Assembly: GCF_024713945.1 (NCBI RefSeq) | Contig: NC_134685.1 | Coordinates: 620,001-684,000 of the forward strand | DNA length: 64,000 bases | Origin: Dermatophagoides farinae | Taxonomy: Eukaryota > Arthropoda > Arachnida > Sarcoptiformes > Pyroglyphidae | Reading direction: 5' to 3' | Shown here: positions 35,408-49,546 of the stretch, in pieces | Layout of the letters: the number at the start of each line of letters is the position of its first letter | Position numbering within the stretch: the stretch's first letter is position 1 | Position numbers and translations under genes: made by a program | The notes under the pieces: generated by a model | What the model was told of the DNA's origin: nothing | The model's database searches: none | The model's input: the letters and a program-made list of their open reading frames with translations, nothing else

Positions 35408-37920
35408 TCATGATGATGATGATGGTGGTGGTGGTGGTTCATTTGATTCACTTGTATGTCGTTTATTATCATTAGTAATATTATTGGCAATTGGATTAGT
35501 AGCAGTAGTAGCATCCAATGAAGATTGTGATGATGAATTTGTATTATTTAATGCTTTTACAATTTTTGGATTATAAAGTTTTGGATCCGATACCATTCGT
35601 ACGAAAAAACTACGTTTATATCTTAAGCTCATCTGTCGTTTACGATCCAACATGAATACTTCATCAACAGCTTCATTATCTTCAATATTTGTTGTTGCAA
35701 TATTATCATCGGTTTTTACTGTTATTGGAACTGTTTCTTCATCTATATCGTTTGTTGCCGTAGTCGTCGTCGTAGTCGTTGTCATTGTTGTTGATAATGG
35801 TTGCTTTTTCTTATCTTCCATTTCAATTATTTCAAATAGATCGGTTGCAAATTGTGAAATCACAGTGTAAGCATGATCAATATCCGAATCGGTTGCATTT
35901 TGTGCACAAACACAAAATCGGGTTACATATTTTCCATTTAATGATGCTGGTACCATATGCAGTTTACCCGATGCATTAACAGTAGATAGAAATTTTTGAT
36001 TCGTTACATCTGAACTCTAAAAAAAACAAAAACAAAAAGTTTTAAAACAAAAAAATAAAACAGACACTTGATCAACAACACCTTTAAACGAAAACAAACA
36101 AGACCAAGTTTAACCTGATTAACAACTTCGAATCGATCATCCTGTCGTACTAGACGTTCGAATCGTTTAGCCAATCGAACATGCTAAATTTCAACAACAA
36201 AACAAAATCATTAAAATTAAAAACAAAAAACAAAAACAATGAAAACACTTACCTCGCGAATATAACGTTGCAGGCCTTCGATACCATAATTACGTATAAC
36301 AAACCAAAGTTTTAATGAACGAAATCGTCGTGATAACGGTATACCCCAATGCTTTGATTGAGTGATTCAGTGATTGATTAAAATGTGTTTCATAAACAAA
36401 CAAAAATGACACTTACTCGATAATCGATAGCACGTTCAGAAAAACTATGCTGTAAATATAATGGATCCACCACCAATGCTTGTGTCAATTTAAAACGATC
36501 ACGAACCCATAATAATGAACAATCAAAATTGACCAACATCCATTTGTTTGGATTCATGTTGAATGATGATGCATGCTTAATGAATTTGAATGATGGAAAA
36601 AAAACAAGAGAAAGAAATAAAAGTGTTAAAAAAAATTTCAATTTCAAACACTAAGATTTTTGTTCAACATTACCTCAATTCCTTTCATAAGATATTGAAA
36701 TTCTGGACAAATAAATGCATTACCAGCATATGCTGCATCAACATGTAACCAAAGATTTTCACGGCTACAAAGTGGTCCAATTTCATATAATGCATCAAAT
36801 GAACAACATGAAGTTGTACCAAGTGTAGCGGAAACAAAAAATGGTATCAGCCCGTTACGTTTATCTTCTTCAATGGCTTCTTGTAATGCATGGCCACGTA
36901 ATGAAAAATTTTCATCAGTATCCAATATACGTAATTTGACCAATGCAATCATTGCTGCTTTTTCCACACAAGAATGTGCTTCTTTTGAACAATAACCAAC
37001 TAATTTTGATAGTAATGCACCATCATCTATTACTGGATCATCATTATTATTAGTGCCAATACCATCTTTTGCACGTAATTTTTTAATTGCAGCACATCTT
37101 GCTGCCAATAATGATACGAGTACACAATCACTTGCTGAACCCTTTGAAATATTTGGGTTAATTAAGAGAAACAAAAATTAAAAATAATTTAACATACCTG
37201 TATAACACCACCACCACGACTTGAATGATCACTGAAACAAAGAAATTGTTCCGGTAGACCAATCATTTTTCCAACCCAATCTAACATAATGATTTCCAAT
37301 TCCGTACAGGCTGGACTTGCAGCCCACGAAAATCCTACACAGCCAATACCATCGGAAATCATATCGGCCAAAATGGATGGATAAGAATTACCAGCTGGAA
37401 AATATGCATGAAAACGTGGATGTTGCCAATGTGTAACACCGGGCATAATAAGTTTTTCAAAATCATCCATAATATGATCCCATGTTTCTCCTTGAATTGG
37501 TGCCGATTCTGGTAGGAAATCCTTTAGATAACCAGGTTCAACATTTGGTGTTACACGACGTTTATGAATCGTTTCCATATAATCAGCAATATAATCGACC
37601 ATTTCCTTACCACGACGTCGAAATTCTTCCGTATTCATACAGGTACCAGGCGGTGTTGATGGTTGTTGTTGTTTACATTTAATTTTTTGCCTACCATTAA
37701 TTATGGTGGTACGATGATGATCAAGAAATGGTGGATCACAATCATCATCGCCATCATCATCATCATTATTATTATTATTATTCAAGCAATCATTATTGAT
37801 CGATGTTGTTTGATTCGACGATAATGGACTATGCAATTGTGTTGTGAAATTTTTAAAATTTTCTTGTAAATCATTGAAAAGGCATTTAAATTTTTCAGCA
37901 TGATTTAAATTCATCATCAT
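35408..37920 (-). CDS. Tdc: Tyrosine decarboxylase (PLP-dependent, group II)
   Basis: Converts tyrosine to tyramine, the precursor of octopamine, in invertebrate neurons. Six exons: 37920-37198, 37141-36674, 36575-36417, 36351-36253, 36183-36082, 36016-35408 (TGA), all phase 0, giving about 719 residues from this start. Conserved pieces are [67 protein letters not shown] and NMNPNKW, whose Lys should bind PLP. The C-terminal segment [17 protein letters not shown] is typical of arthropod Tdc and argues against histidine or DOPA decarboxylase. The open frame continues upstream of 37920 through Ser/Pro, Asp/Glu and Asn-rich sequence to about 38.3 kb with no in-frame ATG, so either translation starts at the MMMN cluster or a 5' exon is missing. 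The conserved domain begins at [17 protein letters not shown] poly-Pro/Ser tail ends the protein. Confidence 0.92.
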
Positions 37921-38319
37921 CGATTGTGATGTTGGTGGTGGTGGCGATGATGATGATGATGATGATGATTTCGTTTTATTGATTCTTTTCCAATTATTGT
38001 TAATAAAATTATTTTCGTTTTCGTCTTCGATGATGGTTATGATTTTCTGTGATTGATTCTGTTGTTGTTGTCGATTGATAATATCTTCGTCGTTTTCTTC
38101 GTCGGAGTCGACGGTTTTGTTGTCGTTGTCGTTGTTGTTGTTGGCGGTGGCAACTACCGTCGTCGTAGATGTACCGTTCAAAAATGAACGACATTCGCCT
38201 AATAGGCGTAAATAACATAGCCAATCGAAATGCCACAGTTTGTCTGATGTTTTTTTATTGTTGTTGTTGTTGTTCGATCGTCTTTTTTTTGCACTGGTTT
38301 GTATTTCTATCGATTATTC

Positions 38320-40918
38320 TAATAGACAGGGTGATCCAATGATTTTTTTTTCTTCTTCTTGTTCTTCACAATGATGGACGGAAAATGAAAACGTTCGAAT
38401 TTTGAGCACGTATTCAATATTTCAATTGATGGTGGTTGTCGAAGAAAATAAAATCAGGAAATACAACAACAAAAAAATCTTTTGGCTGGTGATGATTTTA
38501 ATAGAATTGATGATCAATAATTGACCACTCGATTGTCCTGTTTTGTTGTTGAAAATCGTGAGCAAAAAAAAAAAAAATATTATCATCATCATTGAATTTT
38601 TTTCAATTAAAACATTTTCCAAATAAATACATACTACAAACAAACACTAACACAACGGTTCAGCTTTTTTTTAGATCACAAGAAAAAAAAATTAACGTCT
38701 CGATATGAGTGGTTCAGCTTTTTGATGATGATCCGGATGTGTTTTTTTCTCGAATCGAATCGAATCGAATCAATTTGTTTTTTGTTGTTATTGTTGTTTG
38801 ATTTACCATCCATCCAATAATATTACATCGTAGCTATATTAAAATCTTGAACATAAACACACACACACACACTATATCCACCTAACTTTGTCATCCAAAA
38901 ACATTATCATCATCATCATCATCACATTGTTGTTGATTCTTTATTTGCTGGTTATCCACCACCACCACTTCCTTTTTTACTCCATATAACTAAATTAAAA
39001 TGAAAAAAATGAATGTCAATTGAAATGATGATGATGAATAACCATATACTACTACCATTATGGATGATGATGACATTTTTTTTTATCACATGATTCAATA
39101 TAGAGGGGTTAATATTATGTGTTCGAACACAAGTGGAATATATGATTGAAATTTGAAATCTAAAAAAAACCAAGGGGAAAAAGAATTTAACAACACAACA
39201 CCAACAACAAGAACAACAGGCACAAAAATTATTCCAATCACTCCTCCCCCCATTTGAACAACAAACACCAACTCAATTTATGTTCGACGAAAAAAAAAAT
39301 TCCAAAGAAAGAGAGAGAGAGAGATAATTGATTCGACACTGATCATCATCATCATCATCATCATCATCGATATGACATTCCATTTATTAACAACGCCCCC
39401 TATATTCCCCACTTTCATTCATAAATTCTATTATCATTACAAACAAAAAAAAAATATATTCTCACATTGTATTGGATCTATTATCTAGTCTAGTTTTTTT
39501 TTCTCTATTTTCATCATCTTTGTTGTTGTTTTCATTCATTCATTGTCGGTATTTATATATTAAATTAATTCTCGTCCATCTTCTTCTTCTTTGTCGATGT
39601 CGTACATTTTCTTATCCAAAACACTCGGATATTTTTTGCGTACAAGTGAGTATTATATATGGATGATGATGATGATGATGATGATTGTCATTGTGTGAGA
39701 AAAAAAAAATTCCATAGTAGAAAAAAAATCAACCAACCAACCACCAGAACGAACAAGGGTGTTTTTTCCCGTATTTCACACACACACACACAATAAGGAA
39801 TAAAACGAGAATATATTTATTTCAGCCACCAGCAAACACTGTATTGTATTAAAATTGGAATTGTTGGAAATTCTTATTCTTCATTATTATTATATTCTTT
39901 CTCTCGTTTCTTTATTTTTTTCCAATTCCAATTCCAGTTCAATGAGAACTAAATAAAAAAAAACTTTTATAATAATAAGAATGAGATCAAGAGTTAGAGA
40001 GAGAGAGAAAGAAAACATTCACGACAATAGAAAATATTTCCGTCGATCTTTGATAATCGGAATGAAAAAAAAAAATTTTTTTTTTCGATTATCTTGGAAC
40101 GAGAATAAAACACACACACACACACAAACACTGTGTGAATGAATATTGATGGATCAGAAAAAAAAATTCAAATTCAAAAAAAAGACATCGATGCCATCTG
40201 TTGACGATATTCGTTACTAAAAAAAAATTAATTTAATCGGATCGATTTTTTTTATTGATTTTGATTTTGAAAAAAATCAATCAAATCATTATTATTATTA
40301 TTATTGTAATAATCATTATATCATGCTAATTAAAATAAGCAAATAAAAAAACATAATGAAAAGAGATGTTATGTTATATAATAATTAAATATAATATATA
40401 TTTACAAACATTGAAAGAAAAAAAAAACCAACCGAAATCATATATTGCGACAAAAAAAAAATATGAAAACCAATCAACCGATGATAATAATTGGAATTAG
40501 CGTCGAAAGAGACAGAGAGAAAAAAAAGAAACTTACATACAGCGTGAAGAAAAAAACATACCGGACCAAAAATAGTGTCGAAAAAGATGAAGAAATGTCA
40601 TCGTCATCATCATCATCATCACAATCATAAATAGATAGATCAAATGAGTGATAAGATTAGTAGATAGATGTGAATTACATTTTGAATGAATTGTGTCTAT
40701 GTGTGTGTGAGTAAAAAAAACCAATTAAAATAAAAGGAAAAAAAATTATTGATCCATTGATTCGGATCGTATTGCATTCATTTTTTTTTTTTAGTATCTC
40801 TTTTTCTTTGATCGATTTATAATTTGATGTGAAATGAATGATGAATAGATATGAAATTTCGTTGATTGAATATCATAAAATTGCACAATAATAATCATCA
40901 TTGATTGATTGATTGATT
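38320..40918. other. Intergenic region, no gene seen
   Basis: Between the tyrosine decarboxylase 5' end and the peptidase stop. Contains poly(A/T), (ATC)n, (CA)n and GAGAGA runs; open frames are short and repeat-derived. A 5' UTR or promoter of tyrosine decarboxylase should lie at the low end, but nothing specific is recognisable. Confidence 0.5.
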
Positions 40919-43900
40919 TTACCAAACACTACATTTTTCACGTGGATTCATTGGTGTACCCGGTTGACATTCATATGCTTTTGAAAATTCGGCAAAATTA
41001 CTCAATGTACCAATCACACGAAATTTACCCAATGAATGACGCCATGTTTTCAATGCTTCAACCATACCTTCATCGGTCATTATTTGGCACCAGCTTTGTG
41101 CAAATTTCAAGAAAAAAAGCTGATCATGTGTCATATTTAAACCGGGTAAATAAAATTCATTTGGTCGCTGTAATAGAGATCGTCGAAATGCACGATATGA
41201 TTGTTTAACACCACCATTGTCGGCAATATTCTCACCAAGTGTTAGCAATCCATTTGCCTATTACATCATCATCATCATCATCATTATCAAATCGGATTCA
41301 ATAATTAAAGAAAAAAAAATCAAAAGATTAATGATAACAACATTTGTGCAAAAAGACGAAAACAACATACATTCAATGTTTCACCATGAATTTTAACTGT
41401 ATAATTATTATATTGCATAATCATACATGATGATTTCTTTATAAATCTATCAACAGTATTTGGATGCCACCAAAGTCTTTGATTACCAAATTGATCATGA
41501 TGTCGGCCATTCGAATCGAAACCATGTGTTAATTCATGTCCAATGACCTGTTGTTGATAATGATGAGAAAAAAAATCAATAAATAAATCAACAACAACAA
41601 CAAAAACGAAAAAAAAATGGATTTTCAATTGAAAATTTGTCTATTCGATTGATAATTGCCATTCAATAAACGTGCCTATGGTGTCTGTGTGTAAATTAAT
41701 GTCAAGATCAAGTTTGTTGAAAATCCAGTTCTGACCAATAATAATAATATATATAAATACTAGGTCAAAGGATTTCAATTTACAATCGATTTCTATTTTG
41801 TTTTTTTTTCTCTTTGAAACATAGCATGAAACCGCCACACGCAAATAGAGTTCATGGATAAAACATGAGATTATCATATCATTATCAAAATACTACGATA
41901 TCGACAAAACTATTGCGCTTTGTTGACATTGAAAATTGGAGAAAAAAAAATTTGAAATTTTCGTCCGTTTGTTTTTATGAAATATGCATAAAAACATAGC
42001 GAGAAAAAAGGATTGAAAATAGAAATTGCGCCACAAACAAAACAACGAAAAAAAACTAAACAAAACAAAAATTTGTCACACACGACCGAATATACGACTA
42101 CAAAAAAATCATTAATAAATGGACAGAGATTTTTTTTTCAGTTTTGTCAAACTTACCGAACCAATAGCTCCATAATTCAATGCAGGTGGATAATTTTTAT
42201 TGAAAAATGGTGATTGCAAAATGGCTGCCGGAAAACCTTAAAATATATTAAAAATGGGCGTTTATCAATCAATGAATCGTAATTAATACAAAAAAAAGTG
42301 ATTATATCTCCATTAAAAAAAACTTACTCATCAAATTACGAAATCGATGATATTGAGCATTTACAACGCTTGGCATAACAGTCCATCTATGATTCAAAGA
42401 GAAAAAAAAATTATCAAAATCAATCATTTCAGAATGATCCATCAATCGCTTACTTGGTACGATCATCAACAGATGATAATTTTGCCTGTGATTTTGTCGT
42501 CGAATTACGTAGATATCCAACAACATTTTCAAAATAGGTTGTGTTTTCAAATTCCAACTAAAATAAATAGACACATAGTTGCCAACAAAAAAAAAGTGAA
42601 AAAAATGACACCAAACATTCATTCGAAAAAAAACTTACATGTTCAAAATCTTTATCCAATAAAACCGGATCAAGTATATAATCGGGAAATCCAATATGTT
42701 CTTCCATCATTTCGGCCTGTTTCAAAAAAAAAAAAAAATAAAATATGAATAAATATGAGTTGAAAAAAGGCGGATATTTAGACGAAATGAAAGATAAATT
42801 ATATCCGAATTAAGATAAGACACTGATCTTTAGTGCACTGAACACAGACACACCTTCTTTTTAGCATCATTGCGTGTTTCATCATCCATCCATTCAACTT
42901 CATCCAATATGAGCATAAATTCTTTTTTAATATTCTTAATCATTCCTTCGGCCTATTTTGCAATCAAATGAAGAAAAAAGACAATTGTTAAATACACATA
43001 GTGAAAACATAACATGTATGTTCAGAGCACTTACCTTTTGTTTACTTTCAAGATCAAAATATTTTCGCACATATAATGCACTGACTGCTGTACCAAGATT
43101 TCCATTAACAAATTCAATACATTTTTTCCATCGTGCCGGTATCGATTTCGTACCATATTGATCACGATAATAAGTCTTCCAATATATTCTCGAAACGTTG
43201 ATCCAAATTTTTAATACGATTCATAACAAAACGCCATAGTAGATAATTTTTGATGATTCTTTAGGATTTGATGGAAAAAAAAGCAATAGCAATTCAATTG
43301 AAATCGGAAATTGACATTTGATTGATTGATTGATTGAATAAAAAGGGAAAAAAATAACAGGAGAGAAATTATCAATTGTTGTTGTATTGGACAATTGTAA
43401 AGAAAGAATGAGAAAAACATAAACTAGAAAAAATGGCCATCATCATTATCATCATCATCAATGATGATGACAAGTGACAAGTAAATGCATACAAAAGACT
43501 TCCTTATTTTGCAAAAAAAGAAAAAAAAATTCAAGTGTTTCTAGCAATCAAAAAGTCACACTTTTATGTGATTTTTTTTTTGGCTGTGGTTGTTGTTGTT
43601 TTCCGACAAACAAATTTTTTTTTCATATATCGTAACATATCGTTTTCAACAATTGTTTGCGGTTTAAAATGACTTACCGTTCCGGAACTGTTTGTGTTAT
43701 ATCCTGAACATCGAGAAAATAATCAAATCCAAATATACCGATAGATTCAGTATCATTCAATGGTTGTGGTATGGTTAATTCAAAATATTTTTGCCAATTA
43801 ATCCTCGGTACTAGTTTAGCCAATTTATTCACTTGCATACGTTGATAGGCGGCACCGCCAGTTTTTTCAAACATTGAAGATATATTTGCTAAACGTGTTT

Positions 43901-46040
43901 CAAATTCTAAAATATCATCAATATCTGTATTGATACGTTGAATCGTTTCATTTGATTGATGCTGATGCTGATGTTGTGATAATGATGATGATGATGATGA
44001 TGATGGTTGCATCAAAAGATTAACTGTTTTAACCATTAATTGTCGATATGATTGATAATTTTTACTCGATTTATTTAGGTAAAAATCACTACTTGACATT
44101 CCTAGACCACCAGGATAAATCTAAATATAGAATAAGAGAGAAAGAGATTGTTACAATAACCGTTTTTCAAAATATATAAAATGATGATGACATTCACATT
44201 CAATGAATGTCATCACAACAATAATATAAATATAATATACCTTGATGGAATGAAGTGATGAATTAGCATCATGTGGTCCAACATTATGTCCAATGATTAT
44301 TTCGTTATTATATTGTCGTAATGTACCCATCATTGTAACCTAAAAGTGATAGAAAGAGAAAAATGATGAAAATGGCATTTTTTGTCATTCAAAATCAATA
44401 ACAACAACAAACAGAAAGATTAAATAGAGAGATGAAAGCATCCTATTTATAGCCAAAAACACAACAACAATAATTCATCAATTGCACCTATTGAATATCT
44501 AGATAGATGAATGGATCACCAATTTTGTCACACACACACAAAAAAAAACGAGCAATGTGCTTCTTGTTGTTATTGATGACGATGATGATGATGATAATCA
44601 TAATAGCTCGATTTGATGATGATTGTACATCCAAAATATTCATTCATTCATCATTATAATGATGATGATGATGATGATGATGATCGGGGTAATTTTCTTT
44701 TTTTTTTTTGAAAATCATTTCAATCATAAGAAAAAAAACTAACCAACCAACTAACCGATCATCGATATTGAATGGTTGAAGAAGAAAAGAGAAATCATCA
44801 AAACGAAAAAAAAAGAATGAATGAATTTATGTTGTTCATTTTTTTCATTCTGGAACCTTTATCATTTCCGAATGGAAAACCAAAACGGTTTTCAATCGTT
44901 TTTGTAGTTGTTGTTGTTGTTGTTCAATCGATTTTTGTTTGAATCTAAACAAACAAACAAACGAAATAAAAATTTTCTTTTTGAAGATACATCGGTGCTT
45001 GACCTGTCCATCTCGTGTGTGTGTGTGTGTAATTGACCACTTTTTTTCATTCATAAATAAAAATGATGAATTTCGATTTTTTTTTCTTTTTTTGCTTCTA
45101 AATTGTTCAATTGAGCAATGTTTGATGGTTAAGGATGACGAAGATGATGATGATTATCTCTTATTTTTCTCTCTCTATAGCATGTCAAATCGATCTAGTT
45201 CACTATGAATATTTTGCAATGGCAAACAAACAAATATATGATGAAAAAAATTTCCATACCCAATCCATTGATGATAATTTTTCCGTTTCACGACCAATTA
45301 ATGACCAACCACCAAATTCATTATCCAATAGATCCAATAATGGTCGTTCACCACGACGTTCAATTAGTTTTAAATCCACACATGATATGTAGAAATTTTT
45401 CACTTTACGTATTGCTTCACTATCGGCTGTTGTAATCGGTTCTTCTAGTAAAACTTTAATAGAAAAAAAATAATTTAAATGAAATAATAAAAAACATTTA
45501 AAACACACATACGTTTTAATTTTTCCGACATTTGATTACGAATAACCGAATATGTATCGGCACGTGATTCATCATCGGACATTGAATTCGAACGTATCCA
45601 ACCACCACAAGCATATTCATAGAAATCAACACAAGGATCAATTTCTGAATTCATACTGGTCAACATTTCCGCTGATGCCGTTATACAATCAACACTAAGA
45701 CAAAGACTAGAATGATTATGTTGGCTACGCATGGTCAGTATTAGGAATCCAATCAATAATGATATTAATATGAATATTAGACATAATAATATCAATATCC
45801 ATGACCATAGATGACTACGTACGAATGTGATACGGCAACGAAATTCACTTGATCTACACCCCACCATCACACAAACAAAAAAAAAATTAATAAATAGAAA
45901 TCACACACACACAGAGAGAGAAACACATACTTTAATTTATCTTCACTGGTAAAACTATTTTTTCCAACTGATGAAGCACTGCCACCACTTTCTGAATCAA
46001 TATTTGTATGAATTATATTGTTCATTTTTTCATTTATCAT
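40919..46040 (-). CDS. Neprilysin-like M13 zinc metallo-endopeptidase, with one apparent frameshift
   Basis: Type II membrane ectoenzyme family that cleaves small peptides, including neuropeptides. Thirteen exons: 46040-45931, 45853-45513, 45453-45260, 44339-44241, 44120-43678, 43258-43035, 42952-42854, 42716-42639, 42557-42454, 42386-42328, 42236-42157, 41547-41371, 41257-40919 (TAA). The sum is one base more than a multiple of three, matching a single extra base in exon 6 near 43172; otherwise about 781 residues. Exon 2 gives the signal anchor (SWILILLCLIFILISLLIGF) and the first M13 motif DPCVDFYEYACGGW. Active-site parts are VVNAQYHRFRN, GHELTHGFDSNG (zinc HExxH), GENIADNGGV (third ligand Glu), FRVIGTLSNFAEF and the CSVW end. 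All catalytic residues are present, so the frameshift may be an assembly error or allele rather than an old pseudogene. The alternative start at 46025 is also possible. Confidence 0.88.
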
Positions 46041-48776
46041 CGAAAAATCATACTATAGACCACAACACTAACACCAAAAAAAAATAATAATAACAGAGTT
46101 GAAAATAAATCACTTGTTGTTCACTTTCAAATTCAAAATGATGATGATGATGACCGGGGAATGAACTGATTATTTTGATTCAATTTTTTTTTCGTTTTGT
46201 TTTTTTTTCTTTTTGAAGATCAAGATTAATATCTCACTTACAATTATTATTAAACAAGAAAAAAAAGGAGAGAGAGAGAGAAAAAAGGGAGCCACCACCA
46301 AAATTAAAATTGAAAACTTTAATTTTGATCTTAAAGATTTGATGATGATGATGATGATGTGTGTTTTGTACATCCGACAACGATTTTGAATTTTTTTTTT
46401 CATTTCATTTTGAAGATCAATAAGTTCCAGAAACACACACACACACACAGTATACACACTTGTTGTTGTTGATGAGAACTTTTTTTTTCAACAAGTTTTT
46501 TTTTCTTTCTTCTATTTTTCTTTCGCTTCTTTCACCATCATTTTATTACTTGCTTCTTTTTCTTTTTAGTTGAAATGAATATAAAATGTGATTTTCATCA
46601 TATAAATAAAACACAACAGTGAAATGTTGAAATTATATCTACCTTGTTGTTGAAAAGAAAAAAAAGAAGTGGAAATGGAAAATGAAAAAAAATCCACACA
46701 CAAACAGAGGAGAGAGAGAAAGATAACAGTAACTCCTATAAAATAAAAGAGAGAAAGTGTTTTATAAATCGATCCAAAATCAAACAACGACAATAATGAT
46801 GATAAAATGCAAAAAAAATGCCAAAACAAAGACAAAAATGAATTGGTCAAGAAAGGTGAAATATATTTAGAGAGAGAGAGTGTGTGTGTGTGTGTGTAAA
46901 GAGATAACGGGTGGAAATGGAAAGAGAGAAAATGAAAAGAGAAACGAAAAAAAAAATTTCTGTCTGTTCATTCATCATTCATCACTTACCGATTGTTTGT
47001 TATGATGATGATGATGATGATGAGGGTGTTTCTGGATCAAAAAAAAATTTGAAAAATAAATCAAGTTTAAATGATGACCATTGTATGATTATTACATTCT
47101 CGTTTTTTTTCCGGTTATTATTATTATCACGTGAATTTCATCAATCGATCAATCAATGTTTGTCCATCAAATACAATAATGTTGTGATGATGATGATGAT
47201 GATGGTCAAAGACGACGACCAACTAAAAATTTCAAACATTTGCAAATATTTAGGTCGATAAATTGTAAGCTTCTGCTTATTGTTGTTATTGTCGATGTAC
47301 TGATGAAACTAGATTGTTGTTTGTTCCAATATAAAAAAGAAAAAGAAAATGAGTATAAATGTTTGTCTTTTTCTTCAATCAGAATGAATCAATGAATATA
47401 TAAAAATGTTGAGAAAAAAAAAGAAAAGAGAACAAAAAAAAAGAAAACCATTAAAAAGAGATGATGATAGTGGTTGGAATCTTAAATCTTACAAAATGTC
47501 CACATAACACAACATTGTGCTTTACACTACTTACAATATATAATATTATTATAAATGATAAATGATGATGATGTCTGTTAGCCAATGATGATGACATTTA
47601 TCATCATTTCAAATTGTAATAAAATGTTTTAAATTTCATCATCATAATTCTGCAATTGAATCCAATTGAATTGAATTGACAAGAAAAAAAAATGGTGACA
47701 AAATTGAATATAAGAACAGGGTATTCATGACGGGAATTTTTTTTTGTCTCGTCATCATTAATTGATTTCAATTTAAAACAATTGTTTTTTTTAACCAGTC
47801 AACATCGATTTTGATTATTGGTTATAAGAGGATGTTTTTCTTTCTCATCATCATCATTTGAATGTAATTGAAAGCATGATATAATAAAGCTGAAATGAAT
47901 AAATAAATAAAAAAGAAAAATGAAAACAAAAATTATCGAGGATATTAAATTAAGTCTACTACCCGAATGACAAAAATGATGTAATTAAGTCAATCAAAAA
48001 CGATGATGATGGTGGTGACAAAGACAAATGATGATGTTGATGTCATCATTATTATTCATCATATAATCTTGAGAAACAAAAAAAACGAATGTTCGTGCCC
48101 ATTTTGTTTTTCTTTTGATGGCTAGTGATATTATCATCATCATGTGTGGAATATTTATATTTGTAAAACAGGAACAAAGTGTTGTTGTTTATATCACAGT
48201 CGGTATATATGAGAAATCGTTTTTTTTTTGTTCAACCATAAAAACAGATCATCTTTTTTTTCTCCAAAATGATACTTCCTGTGTTTGTATGCGCGTGGGA
48301 GAGATGTAATAAAATGAACAGATTATGATGATGATGATGATAAAAACAATTTTGGAACTTTTGGTGAAAAATTTTAGAAAAAAAAATCAAAATAAAAACT
48401 CGGAATGGAAAATGAATTGGACAAGCAACAAAAAAAAAACATGATAAACGTTCGATTTGGAACGCCTGTTCATATAGAACGTACGGATACATTCGAATTC
48501 GAATGTTCGAGAATATATTTGTCATCAATTTTTGTTTATGTATCAATCATTGATGATGAATATTGTTGTTTTTTTAATATAAATTGTAAATCAATCAATC
48601 AATCAATTGAATAATGAGAAAGGAACAAATATCCTCCTTGATCATTATCAAATTGTATGGTGTGTAAAAATTGAATTCAATTTACATTTCATCATAAAGA
48701 TTGAAACGACAACAACAGCCATTGATACTAGTTATTTGATCTTGTGATCCATAATAATAATAATAATAATAATTAA
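46041..48776. other. Intergenic region between peptidase and receptor array, no gene seen
   Basis: A/T-rich with (GAT)n, GAGAGA, GTGTGT and poly(A) runs. No convincing coding exon on either strand. Likely contains the peptidase promoter on the left side. Confidence 0.5.
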
Positions 48777-49230
48777 ACGAAGATTGGAACATTTGCCGTA
48801 AGACTTTTTTTACAATTTTTGCAGGTAAATTTTTTTATTGCAATTTGAACTTGAAATTTATGATGATTTACAAAATTCATTTCCTCGTTTTGTAAAATTA
48901 GCTCAGTTGGATTTTGTTTCGAACGTTTCGAAGGAAAATGTGCATTGATCGATGATTATAATGTTCATCGTTGGTAATCAATCATATATAATATCATTGC
49001 ATTGGGAGTCATAATCTATATTAATTTACCTGTTATTATTAGATCAACGATGCCAAAATTCAATGGACACGGGTCAATTATGGCCATTGTTCGATCAAAT
49101 GACTCATCTATATCAAGAATATTTCCATATGAATCCTTATGATCTTTTCATTTATGATCAACAATTCATCGTTTCAAAGATCATATTCGGAACGAATTAT
49201 TTCGTGTTACTTCTACAGACGGAAATTTAA
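48777..49230 (+). pseudogene. Gustatory-receptor-like pseudogene 1 (internally deleted)
   Basis: The start of exon 1 matches its neighbours (GCCGTAAGACTT, then a donor-like GGTAAAT), but the initiator is ACG instead of ATG and one extra T shifts the frame. A short degenerate remnant of exon 2 follows (GGATTTTGTTTCGAACGTTTCGA), then a direct jump to the 3' end. From 49033 the frame reads LLLDQRCQNSMDTGQLWPLF, then, skipping about 20 residues present in the intact copies, HLYQEYFHMNPYDLFIYDQ and YFVLLLQTEI with TAA at 49228-49230. The central transmembrane region is lost. Confidence 0.85.
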
Positions 49231-49546
49231 AAAAAAATTCATCGGCTTATCAACGTTGTTTTATTTGTTTTTATTGTCTTCTTTATAATAGTGTTGTGTT
49301 ACGATCGAATCGATTCGATCGAATGTCTCTCAATCATCTTATTTGTCAATTTAAATTGTCAATTAACTATGTTTGAAACAGGAACAAATATCGATCATCA
49401 CCTCAATCATGATCACATGCTGTATATTCAAATTGTATTCAATTAACTTATCATTTCATTATATTGATCGTCTCGTTTGGAACAACAAAAAAAAAATAAC
49501 CACGACCACGACCATTATTACTTGATCTTGATCAAATGATATAATA

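Noticed and set aside
35408-37920. Histidine decarboxylase or DOPA decarboxylase identity
   Set aside because: The [19 protein letters not shown] block and the C-terminal [10 protein letters not shown] segment match the tyrosine decarboxylase type better.
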